NCBI RefSeq assembly: GCF_033807575.1
Contig: NC_084703.1
Span: 13,578,001-13,642,000, forward strand
Length of the DNA: 64,000 nt
Reading direction: 5' to 3'
DNA from: Cydia pomonella
Taxonomy: Eukaryota > Arthropoda > Insecta > Lepidoptera > Tortricidae
A program made the position numbers and the translations under genes. Of this stretch, positions 24,101-39,100 are shown in pieces. Under the pieces are notes generated by a model. It saw only the letters and a program-made list of their open reading frames with translations. It had not been told where the DNA came from and did no database searches. Numbering within the stretch: position 1 is the first letter of the stretch; the number at the start of each line of letters is the position of its first letter.

Positions 24101-27100
24101 TACAGTTAGAAAATTATCGCAATTATTAATACATACATATTTCTCGGCCTTTCGTCTTTATTGTATATGAAAAAAAATGTTAAAATATTTTATATACTTA
24201 TTTAACAAGATCACGTAATAAAAGTTTTATTAAAATTATACTTTCCTTAAAATAAATTTCACAATAATGGTGAAAACTAACAAATAATTAAAAATCAAGC
24301 TAAAATATTTATATACAATATCACCAAAGTATTAATTATATTAAAACTTTTCTAATGTAATCTTGTTAAGCATGCATATAAGAAGGGCTATACGAACAGA
24401 TTATTTACTAAGTATTGTTAAACCAGTAAGGTTTGTCTCGATACTGAATTATCCTAAAAGTATAACAAACTGTTCATAATAACTATACTCAGGTCTAATC
24501 AGGTCTAGGATAATAACCTTATTATCAGCAATTTATAAATAACAAAAACCAACACCATTGCACTGAGCGGAGATACATTTTGTTTCCCTGGTCCTATTGT
24601 TGCTTATCGCCGGCCGAACCGGTCTACATACTTACAAGGTTCTGCAAGTGATTGAAAATTTTCTCCCCGTTCATAATATTCTATTCAGATTTCATAAATA
24701 TTAATACTTTTTGAGATATTTGCATGCGAATAAGGAAGTATCTTCTTTTTTGTCTACAACTTTTGAGTTTTTTTGTGTGCTAATAAATGCCACAAACACA
24801 TTTTTCTATACGTTATTCCAAATCCAATGTCTTGCACGTAAATTTAGGAGTAGTATCTCTATTGTTCACTATTTTGAACTTGTCTAGTAGACTATTAATA
24901 TTCACTTGACTTACCTACAGTTCATAACATTTTCCCATTTATTTGTCATTCGACTCCTTGTTGTTCTCTTCTACCTTTTACTTGACATTTTTATTTGCAT
25001 TTGGAAATTCAATTTACAATCTCTCTGCTCTGCGCCAACGTTAGCTTACGTGGTCGACACTCAAGAACCTCATTTGGAAATTCAATTTACACACTTTTGT
25101 TTTCATATGCGAAATGACGATCGTTATTAATATACATACCTACACTACACAGAAGACACTATGATTATTACCATAACTAATTATGTTTTCTATTGTGAGG
25201 AATGCGATGATCATGATAGAATTTGGTACAGTCAACGTCATAAATATCGAGACAGACAAAGTGCCAAAAATATGTACACACTACCTTAACGAATGGGCAA
25301 TAAGATCGTGTATACGAGTACATATACACCTTGATTGTACCTTTTGACAAAATAGTATATAGGTACTTACCTTATATTATAGATTATGCAACAAACGAGA
25401 TTGCTATTGCCAAAACTGTTTACGAGAGTCAAGTAGAAATCCGAAATCGAATATAGGGTTTAAGTTTTCGATATGTTCTGCATCACATTTACGAGTACGA
25501 GAATGTGACACACACTTATCATTTTGACTTAAGCTAAAATTTGCATAACAAAAAAAATGAATCCGCCGTTTTGTTAATTTCTGACGCGGCAAAAGCAAGG
25601 ACTAATTCGTCATACTTACAGTCACGGATGATGTATTAAATTTCCGATTTTAGGGTTCCGTAGTTAACTAGGAACCCTTATAGTTTCACCATGTCCGTCT
25701 GTCTGTCCGTCTGCGCCTTTGCTCCGTGATCAATACATAAATGATGTAGGAAAAAGAAAAAGGACGAAAAAAATGTTTTCAATACCTCTCATACAAAGGT
25801 ATGACAGGTATTAAAAACCGGCCAAGAGCATGTCGGGCCATGCTTAGAGTAGGGTTCCGTAGTTACTCTTCCGTCACAATAAGCTAAACAGGAGCTTAAA
25901 GTATGGTAGATTGTTAACCAAGGGATGAACTGTGGGTGTACGTCTTTTTACTATGAAGGGGAAACTTTTTGCGATAACTCAAAAACAGCTAAACTGATCA
26001 TATCCGCTATAGTTTTCATTTAATGTCTTTCTTAAGCTTTACTTCCAAGATTTTTATTCATATTTTTTGGACCTATGGTTCAAAAGTTAGAGGGGGTGGG
26101 ACCCATTTTTTTTGTTCTTTCGGAGCAATTATCATCGAATATATTCACTTTATCAAGAAGTGTTTGTTGAAGACCCCTATTAGTTTTGAAAGACCTTTCC
26201 AACGATATCCCACACTGTAGGATTGAAGCAAAAAAAATGTTCACCCCCACTTTACGTGTAGGGGAAGTACCCTAAAAAAAAAATTTTTAGATTTTATTGT
26301 ACGACTTTGTCGGCTTTATTGATTTATATATCCATGCCAAATTTCAGCTTTCTAGCACTAACGACCACGGAGCAAAGCCTCGGACAGACAGACTGACGGA
26401 CATGGCGAAACTATAAGGGTTCCTAGTTGACTACGGAACCCTAAAAACGATTATAAAGAGAGGTATGTTATTAATAAAAACCCCCCTTTTTGAATTTGCT
26501 GCAATCGGGTAAAAAGTTCAGACAACAGATATTTATTAAATATTACAAACAGCTCATAGTATGCTAGTACTAAATATTGTACCAACAATAAATATTAATT
26601 TGTAGCTCAATCTCATTATGAATAAAATAGATTGAGTACCATTATTTATGATCAATCGCCTATTTCGTCTTTCTTTTAAACCGTGAAATAAATAAAATAA
26701 ATGCTACCAGCATCTACGGCACCATGCCGAAAGGGGATAGTTATTAGATTAGTATTACGTATTGATTTTTAAGATCTAGGTTTCAAGCTGATTTGTAGCT
26801 TAAGTAATTCACAAAAATTGTAGGAATCAGTATTTTTTGACATGATAAAAACTTTAAATAACTTAGGTATGGAAGTATCTAAAAGTAGCATGTTCAATAT
26901 ATATCAGATACCTATGCGGTGGCATTTATAACCTACTTCAAAAAAGGAGTACTTTTCCAATAATGAATTAATTTTGATCATATTTTTTTAAATAAGTACT
27001 TAATCAAAATCCAAAGCTGACTACATTGTTATTGTTGACGTTATTTTGACGACGTTTCTATACTACCTACATAAGAACTAGTCAGGTACCTAAGTATGTA

Positions 27101-30100
27101 GTTATGATACGTTCTCCTCTCCGCGGCACCTTATCTTATTAGCACCTCCAAAACAGGGAACTATTAGCTATACACCTCTGTATGCCTACGTTGAAATCAC
27201 GTATCAGTGCTGGAAGTAGATTTGGCAGTTCTCTCGAACTCATTCCGTTTTGGGAAATCGCTCTAATATGTCTAACACACAAAATGATGAACATCCTCAA
27301 AAACATAATAATCTTATCATTGTTATAGCCAGTACAATTTTAACTCAAGACAGAGTATCTTACTCTAATTTATTTAACTAATATAGACAAACCAAAACGG
27401 AGATATAAAGAAATTATGAATTTAATTTTTTTGCACTAATGTACAAAAGGTGGAATGAATGCCTTACCGTATTATTCTCTACCAGTCGACCATAATATGC
27501 CAACGAATTTTGTATTATAGCAATAAAATTACTACTTAGATACAATTAAAGCTGTTTTAACGTACCTGTTTATTGTATGAAATTCCCGAAGTATACAGAT
27601 AAAATACATTGCTTGCTTTTGATTCCCCTCAATGTTATGTGTGGTTCTGCGAGACGTGTCTACCTAACCTAACCTAGACTAGAAGACATTGAATTGACTC
27701 TGTATTTTCCGATTATTCAGTTTTACTTATGGGTTACACATTTTATTGTATGCTTAACTTGTTGACATCTTTCCTGCAGACATCGCAACTTAAGGGGATC
27801 AAAAGCAAATTTTTACTCTGCACCCTACCAGCCGGGATACTACATTTTTTACTTTATTTTTTCAATACTTAAAACTGAAATAAGTAAATAAGGGTTCCTA
27901 TGTACCCCGGTACATGTGAACCCGTCGTTAACTTTTATCGTATTGCCACAGACCACTTACGTATAGCCCACAGAAGTGATCATTTTCTGAAATGTGTTTG
28001 ACCCTTATATAAAATAATAATGAAAGATCCGGAATTTTATGTAAGAAAACAATTGAATTCTCAAGTAAGTATAAGCAATAAAAGGTTATCTCATGATATT
28101 ACTATAATGTATGCACGCTTGTGGCCGCAGAACAAAGGGCCGTAGTTTAAAGAGGGAATCAGCCATGCAGCTCGATAACTATCATTGTGACCTTCGACCA
28201 TTGTAAATATTCAGCATTCACGCTGCTTGGAACTCTACTTGCTGCCAAGTTAGCATGTTCATATACCTTATAAGATAAATAAACATATGACATCACTAGT
28301 AACGTGCTGAAAATGTTCGGACGTGCTAGTTTACTTGATGTCTTGATTTGGTCGTTCAAAACAATAAACTACGTCGCGTTACTAAGTATTAGGCAGGTAC
28401 TTCAAGAATTACTAAGTTACTCTATGCACCATACCTAATATATAGTTAGTTACTCAACTAGGTATAGCTGTTAGACTGTAAGGTAACCAATATGTATTGC
28501 GTGATATGGGTACTATGTATAGGCACGTACGGTATGTGACACCCCTGGCCGCGTAGCCAAAGTTACAATCATTCACGCTCCGTAGCGTATCGTAGCTATC
28601 TCTCTCTATTACTCTTCCATATTAGTACGACTGTGACAGTTGCGTTTCGTTCGCCACGGAGCGTGAACGATATGCACGTTGGCTACGCGGCCTGGAGTTG
28701 TGCGTCTCTATATATCTGTAAACTTTTTTGTTTTTGACGTATAAAAAGTTGTAAGTAGGATAAAGCATAAACTCCATTTTATTTTTGCGAAAGATGTTTT
28801 AATTAATTACAGTTAACAGAAGAATTAGCTATGCGAGCGAGGTGTTTAAAATAGACTGCCAACTCTTCTCTTGATACCTTAGATTAATCTAATCATAAGA
28901 TTAATGTATGAATCTCTTTCTCTCTCTATCGAATCTCTTCACACAGTTTTAATATCTGTCCTATATATATTTTGCTGCTAACTATACTTATACTAATTCA
29001 CATGATAAATGGATATTTACAAATGATTCGATGAATTGTAGGTAGTCGATGCTAATGAGTTGCTACATACACATATTTAATATTCGGGGCAAATACCTAC
29101 TTCATATTTGGTTTCGGCAAACCTGCCCCTTGCTTTGCATTAAATTTGCATATAATACAGATACAATCCTGATTTATTCATATAAAAATCTGGTAACGTT
29201 AGAATACATTAGCATGTCATAAGTGATGTACTGAGGATAATTGATGAGGTCGCCGACCTTATAAGCCTGACACGTAACTGCAATCACAGATAACGGTAGA
29301 TCCCATACTGTTAGGTTAGTCCTTCCTTGAGCCGGTCCTGTGCTGCGCCTGCGCTGCGCCTCACCGTTACCGCCGCCTCTCGCCCACCGACGTGATCCTT
29401 TGTGCGACCTGACCGCGATCGCTTTTCTTTATCTCGTTAACTAATGCTTTAATAACTGTCTGGCTCGTTTACCCAGTTTCAAACCAGAGGAAAGAAGGTA
29501 GTTAGTTTATGCCGAAGCTTATACAGTCAGCATGAACAGTATTGGATAAAACAACGCACCAAAAGTGTTTGTCACTCTAATAGTTTTCCATACTTTTAGG
29601 TGCTTTTAGGCTCTTATATTTGATGCACTGCAGAGTTGGGGAATTTGCTTATTTCGTATATTTTGATTAAATTTTATTTAATTGTCTTAGTTTGATGTAG
29701 TTTTGTTTTCATTAAATATATTTGGTTTTCACTTGTCGACTTTTAATGTACCTCATTTAATGGCCGGTGTTATTTTTGGTTTTGCTTTTATTGCAACAGT
29801 TAAATAAACGATTTACCTATCTACTCAAATAAAGGAGGTAATAAATTAGGCACTGATTGTTAGTAAGGTATATAATACAGTTGATATTTGTGTTACTGCA
29901 ACACTATTAAAAGAGTTATTACATGTTTTTGTGAATGAGGACGGTCAAAAAGGTTCGCTGACCCGTCCGAGACATTGAACCTTTGTCGAACCGGTCAGAT
30001 GACATTAAGACCTTTAGCCGACAATGCTGAAGCTGTGGATGGTTGCATAACATCTAAACCTCGACAGGCGAGACGGGTTTGTCGTGGCTCCCGCCGCGCC

Positions 30101-33100
30101 GGCAGTCACGCGACTGTACAGCACATCATTGCATTTCGGTTGATTACATTTTTACCCTATTCTAATTTGAATTTGAAGAGTCAATTTCCAGCCGCTCATA
30201 TGTATTTCTCCTTTGTGAAACTATGTAATACGATTTATAAACAGTACCTCTAGTGTAATTAAATTCGATTTCGAAACGTGACATACGCGTTTGCGTTTAG
30301 TCTCATTTTGTATGGGTTTTTGAACAGCGCGCCAAGCGGGACGTTTTGGAAAGTCAAAAATCTCATACAAAATGACACTTAACGCAAACGCGTACGTAAC
30401 GTTTCGCTGTCGAAAATATTTACACTAGGGGTACAGATCTAGCAACCACAATCATGTCAAAACTTTATCCTTAAGTGTCAAAAATTGGCCAAGTGCGAGT
30501 CGGTGCCGCACCGGATACATATATAGGTTTTTTCCTAAGGCCTACTCACGCTTCGCCTTTTTTTATTATTAGGGTTCCGTACCCAAAGGGTAAAAACGGG
30601 ACCCTATTACTACAATAAGATTCCACTGTCAGTCTGTCTGTCACCAGTGCTATCGCTATGGAAAATGTAAAGACAAAACATAAGTTTTATTATTTGTTAT
30701 AGCGGCAATAGAAAGACATACTCTAAGAAAATGTCAACTGTCTACCTATAATGATACTGATAGAGCCCACTGACAGACAGACAAATAAACAGCGTACACT
30801 CAGAAATAGGAATCTAATCATTGGCAACTTTCGGACATGGAAGCCTAAAACAACGAAAAACTCAAATCCTTTAGAATTAAATTTTGACATTTCGTGAATA
30901 ACCCTGTACCTTGACCTTGGAGTACCGGCGTATTTTATCGCATCTGTCTTTAAAGAAGGACAATGGAGTTTAAAGAAGGACAATGGAGTTTACAGAATGT
31001 ATTTATACACTTCTCGCGAACGTGAGGCCCCGACCCCGACACTCTGGAATGACTCCTCGCAACGTGACAATAAGGAACCGTATCGCCCTAAGATGCGCCA
31101 GAAGAGGCAGAACACAGTGCAATAAATTCTCTATATTTTTTATGTTGAGATCATAATATCTTTTACCAGCGACCGTAGAGTGTTTGTGTGTCAAAATGGC
31201 AAATGTCGTGAAAATTTTCAAACGGTAACTACTATATTTGCAAACAGACTTCAACCAAACTTTAAATAAAGGTTAAAGTTGACTCGATAGAAAAAATATG
31301 AACATGACTAATTTTCATTTACTTTACTTCACGTTGTATTTCACTTGCCGTGTAATTTTAGAACTTCTAAAATAGCTAGTGTAAATTAACCAAGGGATCT
31401 GACGAGCAAAATTCTAAACAGAATTATATTTTCATATTTACTGAAATAAAACGTAAAATAACCCGCGCGATAGCCATATGTTTTATTTCCTTCTAAATTC
31501 ATGGCTTTACGCCCCCTCTTAAAATACCCTATATTTAAACCCCGCGTCGTGTGTATATACTTAAATAAAAATACTTTTCTAGGCTAGGAATTGAATTGAA
31601 TTGAAGAATAATAAAGCCTTTTAATTTCCAGAAGTGTTTTTGTTAAATTTTATTGATTTTGACTCTGGAGTTCAAACTAGTTTGAATATGTATTATATTA
31701 TATATCTTTGTCTCGGTCTTTGATCTTAACTGGCCAATTTTCGCCAGCTATATCTATAATGTCCTTCGATCGTCTTGTTTTCGGCTGCTCTTTTCCATTG
31801 CTCTTTGACAGGTTCTTATTTTTAGTTTGCTTTTATTAGTGTGCGTCCAGGTTTGGCCGCCATATGTAAGGTATGGTAAGATGCATGTGTCCATCGCTGT
31901 TTTCTTTATCTTTAGTTTCCCTTGAGGTGCTCTTAAAACCCCAAAACTTTCGCCAGGGAACACACTCGTATCTAAAGCTAAGAAACTAGTAGTAGTAATG
32001 TTTAAATATAGTGATTATTTAATTTACCTCGTAACCACTTGCGCAAAAGACTAGACATGCAACAGTTGTTAAAAAGGATATAATTATAGCATAACTTCTA
32101 TGACGTGTATACATAAATACATTTCCTTGACTGCAGAATTAAAATACACATACTTGGGTCGAGGAAGTCACTATGTGAGAGTTTTTTTCTAAACGACATC
32201 TTTGAAGGGTTTACAGATTTAATTACTTATCTTAAAGGATTAATGGGGATCTCATAAGTAATAGCGTTATCTCTGGCAGGAATCAGCAAGTTACTTTAAT
32301 ATGCGTAAGGTCATGTTAAGGTAACATCTTATAACAGGAAAATTCGTTTTAATATCACTGTTTCCTTCGAAACCAGTGGTCACGAACGAAGGTTATTCCG
32401 GTTCGATACTTAATCATTCCTTTTTATGTAGTTATTATATCTTATAAATAAAGTTCTGCTTGGTTAAATCATTGTGTCGTCTTAATTGAAATACTATATA
32501 CCTATTTGAGAACAAGACAATTATTTGTGTGATAGATTTCATGTGATACCTATCAAATTCGTGCCCAAAATATTAAAAAGGACCACTGCAAAAAAAATTG
32601 GGAATATAATTTTTTTTTCGCCTGCACACTACAGATAACGACATTTAATAAGTGTTAAAACTATTTTGTAAGATTTGTAAAATATGGCAACTTTTGACAA
32701 ACCTTCCCACTTAAGAATGGAGTCTATGTGTGATAGTTTTTTTGAATATCTTTAACAATGGAGAAAATAATGGTTAAAGTTAGGGACCAGAAAAAACACA
32801 TATACTGGGAAGTTATAGATTAATTGATATCAAATTACTTACATAATCTACGTATTCTCAGGAAAATCATATAATAAATTTGTCAGTTGGAACTATCAAG
32901 GTTAATTATTACATAAGGCTCTGATTTTTCATTAAAATTATATTGGTCAATTTCATTATAGTTGACTAAACCGTTTCGATGAATATTATAGTTGAGTTGG
33001 GAGCCCATACCTGAAAAGTACCCAATAACAGTTGTTATACGAAATCTTCATTCAACCATTACAGTCGACGAGTACAAAGAATATATTTTTATCGGAGCAC

Positions 33101-36100
33101 TCCATACATGTAACTAAAAATATTAAGATTGCTAAGAGCGCTTTTTGATTTAGTGAACACTTTTGGTAAAAAAATTATAATCGCTCCGATACTCCAAAAT
33201 AATAATAATCATAATAATGTGCGTGCCTCCCTTTGACTTTTTGACCCGTCGTATAAAAATATTAAAAATGAAAAAAAAAAATGCGTAATTCTTAATATTT
33301 TCCACGAAAGCCTATATGAGTATTTTTCAAAAAACTTAGTGGCTTATTTAAACGACTTAAGTGCCGCAATGCTACGCCCTTTGCTTGTATGGCTTTTAGT
33401 GTCGTATAAAGGTACAGAACAATCCATTATGCATTGTCTGAAAAGCACTTGGCCCTTTTTTTAGGTATCGACAAAGTTGGACACTAAACTTTGAGGCTTA
33501 AAAGGTGCTTAAAATTAGACACTTGGCACATGTTGAATATTAACTATAATTTGCCAAATGGATAAAAAATGAGCCATCCATTATAAAAAAGTGAAATTTA
33601 AAAAGACATATTGAGATTATAAAAATACAAGGCTCCAAAGTCACAATTTTTTTCTAACTTAAGAAAAAAATGAGCTATTTTGATTTGACATTCGATTTCT
33701 TACATTTCATTGAAACATAAATTGTATGACAACTATATGTATATGTATAAACGCGATATTTCAAGGTCAAAATAGGAATTTTCTTGATTTTCCATAGATT
33801 CAGTACAGACTAATGTAATGACATCACATTACAATATAATTTTGTTAGAGGCATTTCAATCCTCATGTGCTAGCGTCACAGTTTAACTCTCATTTCTTAC
33901 CTTTGTATTGTTCCAATGCCATGAATCCCATACTTATAGACATTTGATCCTCAAGAAAATCAAAATCGATTGGTCATTTAAGCGTTGAAATCAAAGTCAC
34001 GGATACTTTGGAGTATGTTGCATCAGATTTTGTTAAAAACGGATTTTCGGTAAGTTTTGCCAGATTTCACTAAACTGCCCGTAACTCGGAAACTAGAACC
34101 GACAAAGTGGGACCTTTGCACTAAACCTGTCACAAATATTGAACTAGGAAACCCATCCATTCGGATGGGAGCATTCGCTTCAAGACTGTTCATGATGTAG
34201 CGTAGGTAAATTTTTAATCGGTAGTATATAGTCTTTTGTTTTCACCCCCTAACACTTAAATTGTTATAATTAGTATCTGGCATGTAAAAAATACGACAAT
34301 AATTATTACAATAGATTTAAAAGGAAAAGTATCATGAGTAAGTTAAACTTAATCTATTCATTTTCAAGTTCAAAGCAAGAGCGTCGCTCTCTGAAAAAAT
34401 AATAAGATAAAACCTAGTAGTATTTCCAATGTCCATGACTTTAGCCGATTTTTACATTTACTTTTACCTTATTACAAGAGTCACTTACGCTTTCTGCATT
34501 CAAAACGATTGAAGCAGTGAGGCAAGGTCGAGGGCAACCGTGTGCCAGTCCTGACTAGCAGAATCGGCACTGTCTGACTTAATGTTCGCGTGCGGTACTT
34601 ACCTACCTATAGGAAAGAAGTCTGCTCATATAAACCACGCTCCGTGATCGGGGCGACATACGACTGGTTTTCACTTTCATGAATACGAGTTGCATTACGT
34701 GTTTCGTTAGCAGACTGCGACATTTTTCCTAACTAAACACTTTGAATGTCTCATTCTTATCTACATAACTACGGCACTTATTTCTTTGTTTCACATCTAT
34801 CCCCACTCGGATCTAGGCTGAGGATAATTACCTTTGCGCAATACCCCCACGGAACGGTCAGACATAATTTGCTTGTTGCGCTAGTAAACCCGCACCCTAC
34901 TCTACCTAAGTAGCTTCAAATATACTTTTAAGTATAAACTCCCTCATTCCCTCAACACAAGCCTTATTGAGCTTACTGTGGGACTTAGTCAATTTGTGTA
35001 ATAATGTCCTATAACTGATAAACGATAGCAACAGTTACAATACGAGTAATTAAATAATAAATAAATCAATAAATATTATAGGACATAAATTGACTAAGTC
35101 CCATAGCTCAATATGGCTTGCGTCGAGGGTACTTATACAACGTTATATATATAATATATAAATATCTATAAATACTTAAATACATAGAAAACACCCATGA
35201 CTCAGGAACAAATATCCATGCTCATCACACGAATGAATGCCCTTACCAGGATTTGAACCCGGGACCATCGGCTTCATAGGCAGGGCACCCACGAAACCAA
35301 ACCGTTCGTCCAAACAGTTGTATACTAACAAGTCCAAAAATGTAAACTAAAAAAAATTAATAGGTTAAATTAAAACAAATTACAGCTTTGCCCGCAAGAA
35401 TTACTCTCGGCACACTTTTTTCAGACGAGTCCCTAGTTATTATAATAAGTACCTACTTGATATTGATCCTTTTCACATTTCATTGTCTAGTCTCAAAATG
35501 ATACTTAAACGTAAATTGTTTTAGTTCAAGTACATATTTCATATAATTAAATATAATACAATGTACACAATGTATAAATGTAACTTTCCGGTTGTCCTAA
35601 TACCTACCAAATATTAGTAAAAAAAAAAATACAACATATCCGATAATTAATGAAACAGACAGTAATGTCAAACCTGCTTACTGTATTACTACTTATTGTA
35701 TTTTTTTTCTCCTCTGAAGACTAGTAAATAGAATTTAAGTATGGCTCATGATTTCATGATTTCATTTTCTTTATGCTGTTAGTATGTATGTTAACATTAT
35801 GTACTTAATAATGAACCTCCAGGTCTATGATTCTTAAGTATGTTAAGTACTCTACATTGTACTTCAAATCCATTTGTATATGTGACTGTTTGTGTTCTAA
35901 ATAAATGAAAAAAAAAAAAATTAGGCTCCCCAAATAACTTAAGGAACGAAGAGGAAGGAAACAGCAGTTGTTTACTGTATGGTACTCCTTCTACCCATTG
36001 TTTCTTCATTTCACGGACAACACTCTTGTATACATATACTCTTGTATAGTTTACTCTCTCAGGGAGTAACCTGTTGAAACAACTTAAAAATCTAATCTTG

Positions 36101-39100
36101 ACACATGTCTACAGTATTGCGAAAAGTTCCAAAATTGATTCAATAAAATGAGGGTCATGCGTGCTATGAATGGAATTTTATAAGCTACAGCAAAATTTAC
36201 GTTCTATTTTGCAGAAGCGACCATTAAAGCTATAGTACCTGGGCGACCGAGCTTTGCTCGGTTATAACTATTTATTGTAATATGGTGGTGTATAGGTGAT
36301 AATCTTAATAAAATTTTTTTACTAAATTAAACTTGTCTAAAACAATAAAAATTAAAAAAATATATATAAACTTGAACATATATAAAAAAAACAAAAGTTA
36401 GTCATCGGGCGAGATTCGAACCCGTAACACTCGTTTCTACTTTTCTAGCCGTCCGCGTCTTAACCCGCTGGACCAGACGGACAGTGGCCGGCAACACGAA
36501 ATTAGCGACCATATTCTGCGTCGAAAGAAAAACGCATGAAAACTCGAAAACACGCGTTTTACCAAACATAAGACTAATGTAGGTCGCTTGTATACCCCCA
36601 AAAACCCCCATATACCAAATTTCAGCGAAATCGTTAGAGCCGTTTCCGAGATTACAGAAATATATATATATATACAAGAATTGTTCCTTTAAAGGTATAA
36701 GATTTAAAAAAAGCGGCCAAGTGCGAGTCGGACTCGCGCATGAAGGGTTCCGTACCATTTAAGACGTATTAAAAAAAAATCTACTTGCTAGATCTTGTTA
36801 AACATTTTACCACTTTGGACACACATTTTACCACTTTGGAACTGTCTCTCGCGCAAACTATTCAGTTTAGAAAAAAATGATGTTAGGAACCTAAATATCA
36901 TTTTTGAAGACCTATCCATAGATACCCCACACGTATGGGTTTGATGAAAAAATTTTTTTTTTAATTTATTGACGTATTAAAAAAAAACTATTCACTAGAT
37001 CTCGTTCAAACCAATTTTCGGTGGAAGTTTACATGGTAATGTATATCATATATTTTTTTTAGATTTTTCATTCTGTTATTTTAGAAGTTACAGGGGGGGG
37101 GACACACATTTTTTCACTTTGGAAGTGTCTCTCGCGCAAACTATTCAGTTTAGAAAAAAATTATATTAGAAACCTAAATATCATTTTTGAAGACCTATCC
37201 ATAGATACCCCACACGTATGGGTTTGATGAAAAAAAAATTTTTTTTTAATTTTTATGACGTATTAAAAAAAAACTACTTACTAGATCTCGTTCGAACCAA
37301 TTTTCGGTGGAAGTTTGCATGACAATGTATATCATATATTTTTTTTAGATTTTTCATTCTGTTATTTTAGAAGTTACAGGGGGGGGACACACATTTTTTC
37401 ACTTTGGAAGTGTCTCTCGCGCAAACTATTCAGTTTAGAAAAAAATGATATTAGAAACCTAAATATCATTTTTGAAGACCTATCCATAGATACCCCACAC
37501 GTATGGGTTTGATGAAAAAATTTTTTTTTTTAATTTTTATGACGTATTAAAAAAAACTACTTACTAGATCTCGTTCGAACCAATTTTCGGTGGAAGTTTG
37601 CATGGCAATGTATATCATATATTTTTTTTAGATTTTTCATTCTGTTATTTTAGAAGTTACGGGGGGGGGGACACACTTTTTACCACTTTGGAAGTGTCTC
37701 TCGCGCAAACTTTTCAGTTTAGAAAAAAATGATATTAGAAACCTCAATATCATTTTTAAAGACCTATCCATAGATACCCCACACGTATGAGTTTGATGAA
37801 AAAAGATTTTTTGAGTTTCAGTTCTAAGTATGGGGAACCCCCAAAATTTATTGTTTTTTTTCTATTTTTGTGTGAACATCATAATGCGGTTCATAGAATA
37901 CATCTACTTACCAAGTTTGAACAGTATAGCTTTTATAGTTTCGGAAAAAAGTGGCTGTGACAGAATCGGACAGACAGACGGACATGACGAATCTATAAGG
38001 GTTCCGTTTTTTGCCATTTGGCTACGGAACCCTAAAAAGGAGATCATCGATCTTTGGCCCAGTAAGTACAATTGCGTATAAAAGTCCATAGGTACAGTAC
38101 AAAATTTCTATGCAGCGGGGTACCTTTTCTCTGCAGATGACTGTACAATTATATTAATCAATACGCATTTTAATACGCAAAATAGTTACAATATTGGAGG
38201 TAATTGAAACGGGAATTATAAATACATAATAAAAATACATTTAAATGCTCATCTAAGTAATTCAATATATTTCATTGAATGGGTAAGGAGGATATATAGG
38301 TTAAGATATATTTTCGTACATCAACAAAAGCGTTGCTGTTGACAACGTCTTTATAGCATTGACATAAGGTTTAACTTTACCTGAACCATTAGGTTTTTTT
38401 ACTAAGGAGTTAGGCTACTGGTGGAGACTCACTTCCCAGGATGCAAAGTAGTAAATGAGCAAGACCCAGAACAGGATACAATGAACTATAATCCAACTGA
38501 AAGCGAATGGAGAACAGCAGAATGTATAACAGAATATAACAAAACGACCTGGGCGGTAAATAGTTTTGATAACTTTAAATCGCCGGGAACAGACGGAATT
38601 TACCCAGCCCTACTAAAATGGGGTGGACATACATTAATCAAACACCTATCCAATCTACTGTGCAGCTGTATAGCCTTTAGATATATACCATATAAATGGA
38701 GGGAAGTGAAAGTGATTTTCCTCCCAAAGCCAGGCAAAACCGATTACTCGGACCCCAAGTCTTTCAGACCAATCAGCCTTACATCCTTCATGCTAAAAAC
38801 ACTAGAAAGACTATGTGACAGAGAACTGAAGGACACGGCCCTAAAAAACATAGAAATCCATCCAAACCAACACGCCTACAGTCAAGGGAAATCAACTGAC
38901 TCAGCTCTCCATGCTGTAGTAAGCAACATAGAGAATGCGCTAGCAAGGAAGAATTCATGCCTAGGCACCTTCATCGACATAGAAGGAGCCTTTGACAAGA
39001 CAAACTTTAGCAGCATTCAGCAAGCATTACAAAGACATAGAACCAATCCACTCGTAACCGAATGGATAATGAATATGTTAAGACAGAGAATAATAAGACT

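Noticed and set aside
27655..27680. Interstitial telomeric (TTAGG)n repeat
   Set aside because: Only about two and a half CCTAA units; too short to separate from chance.
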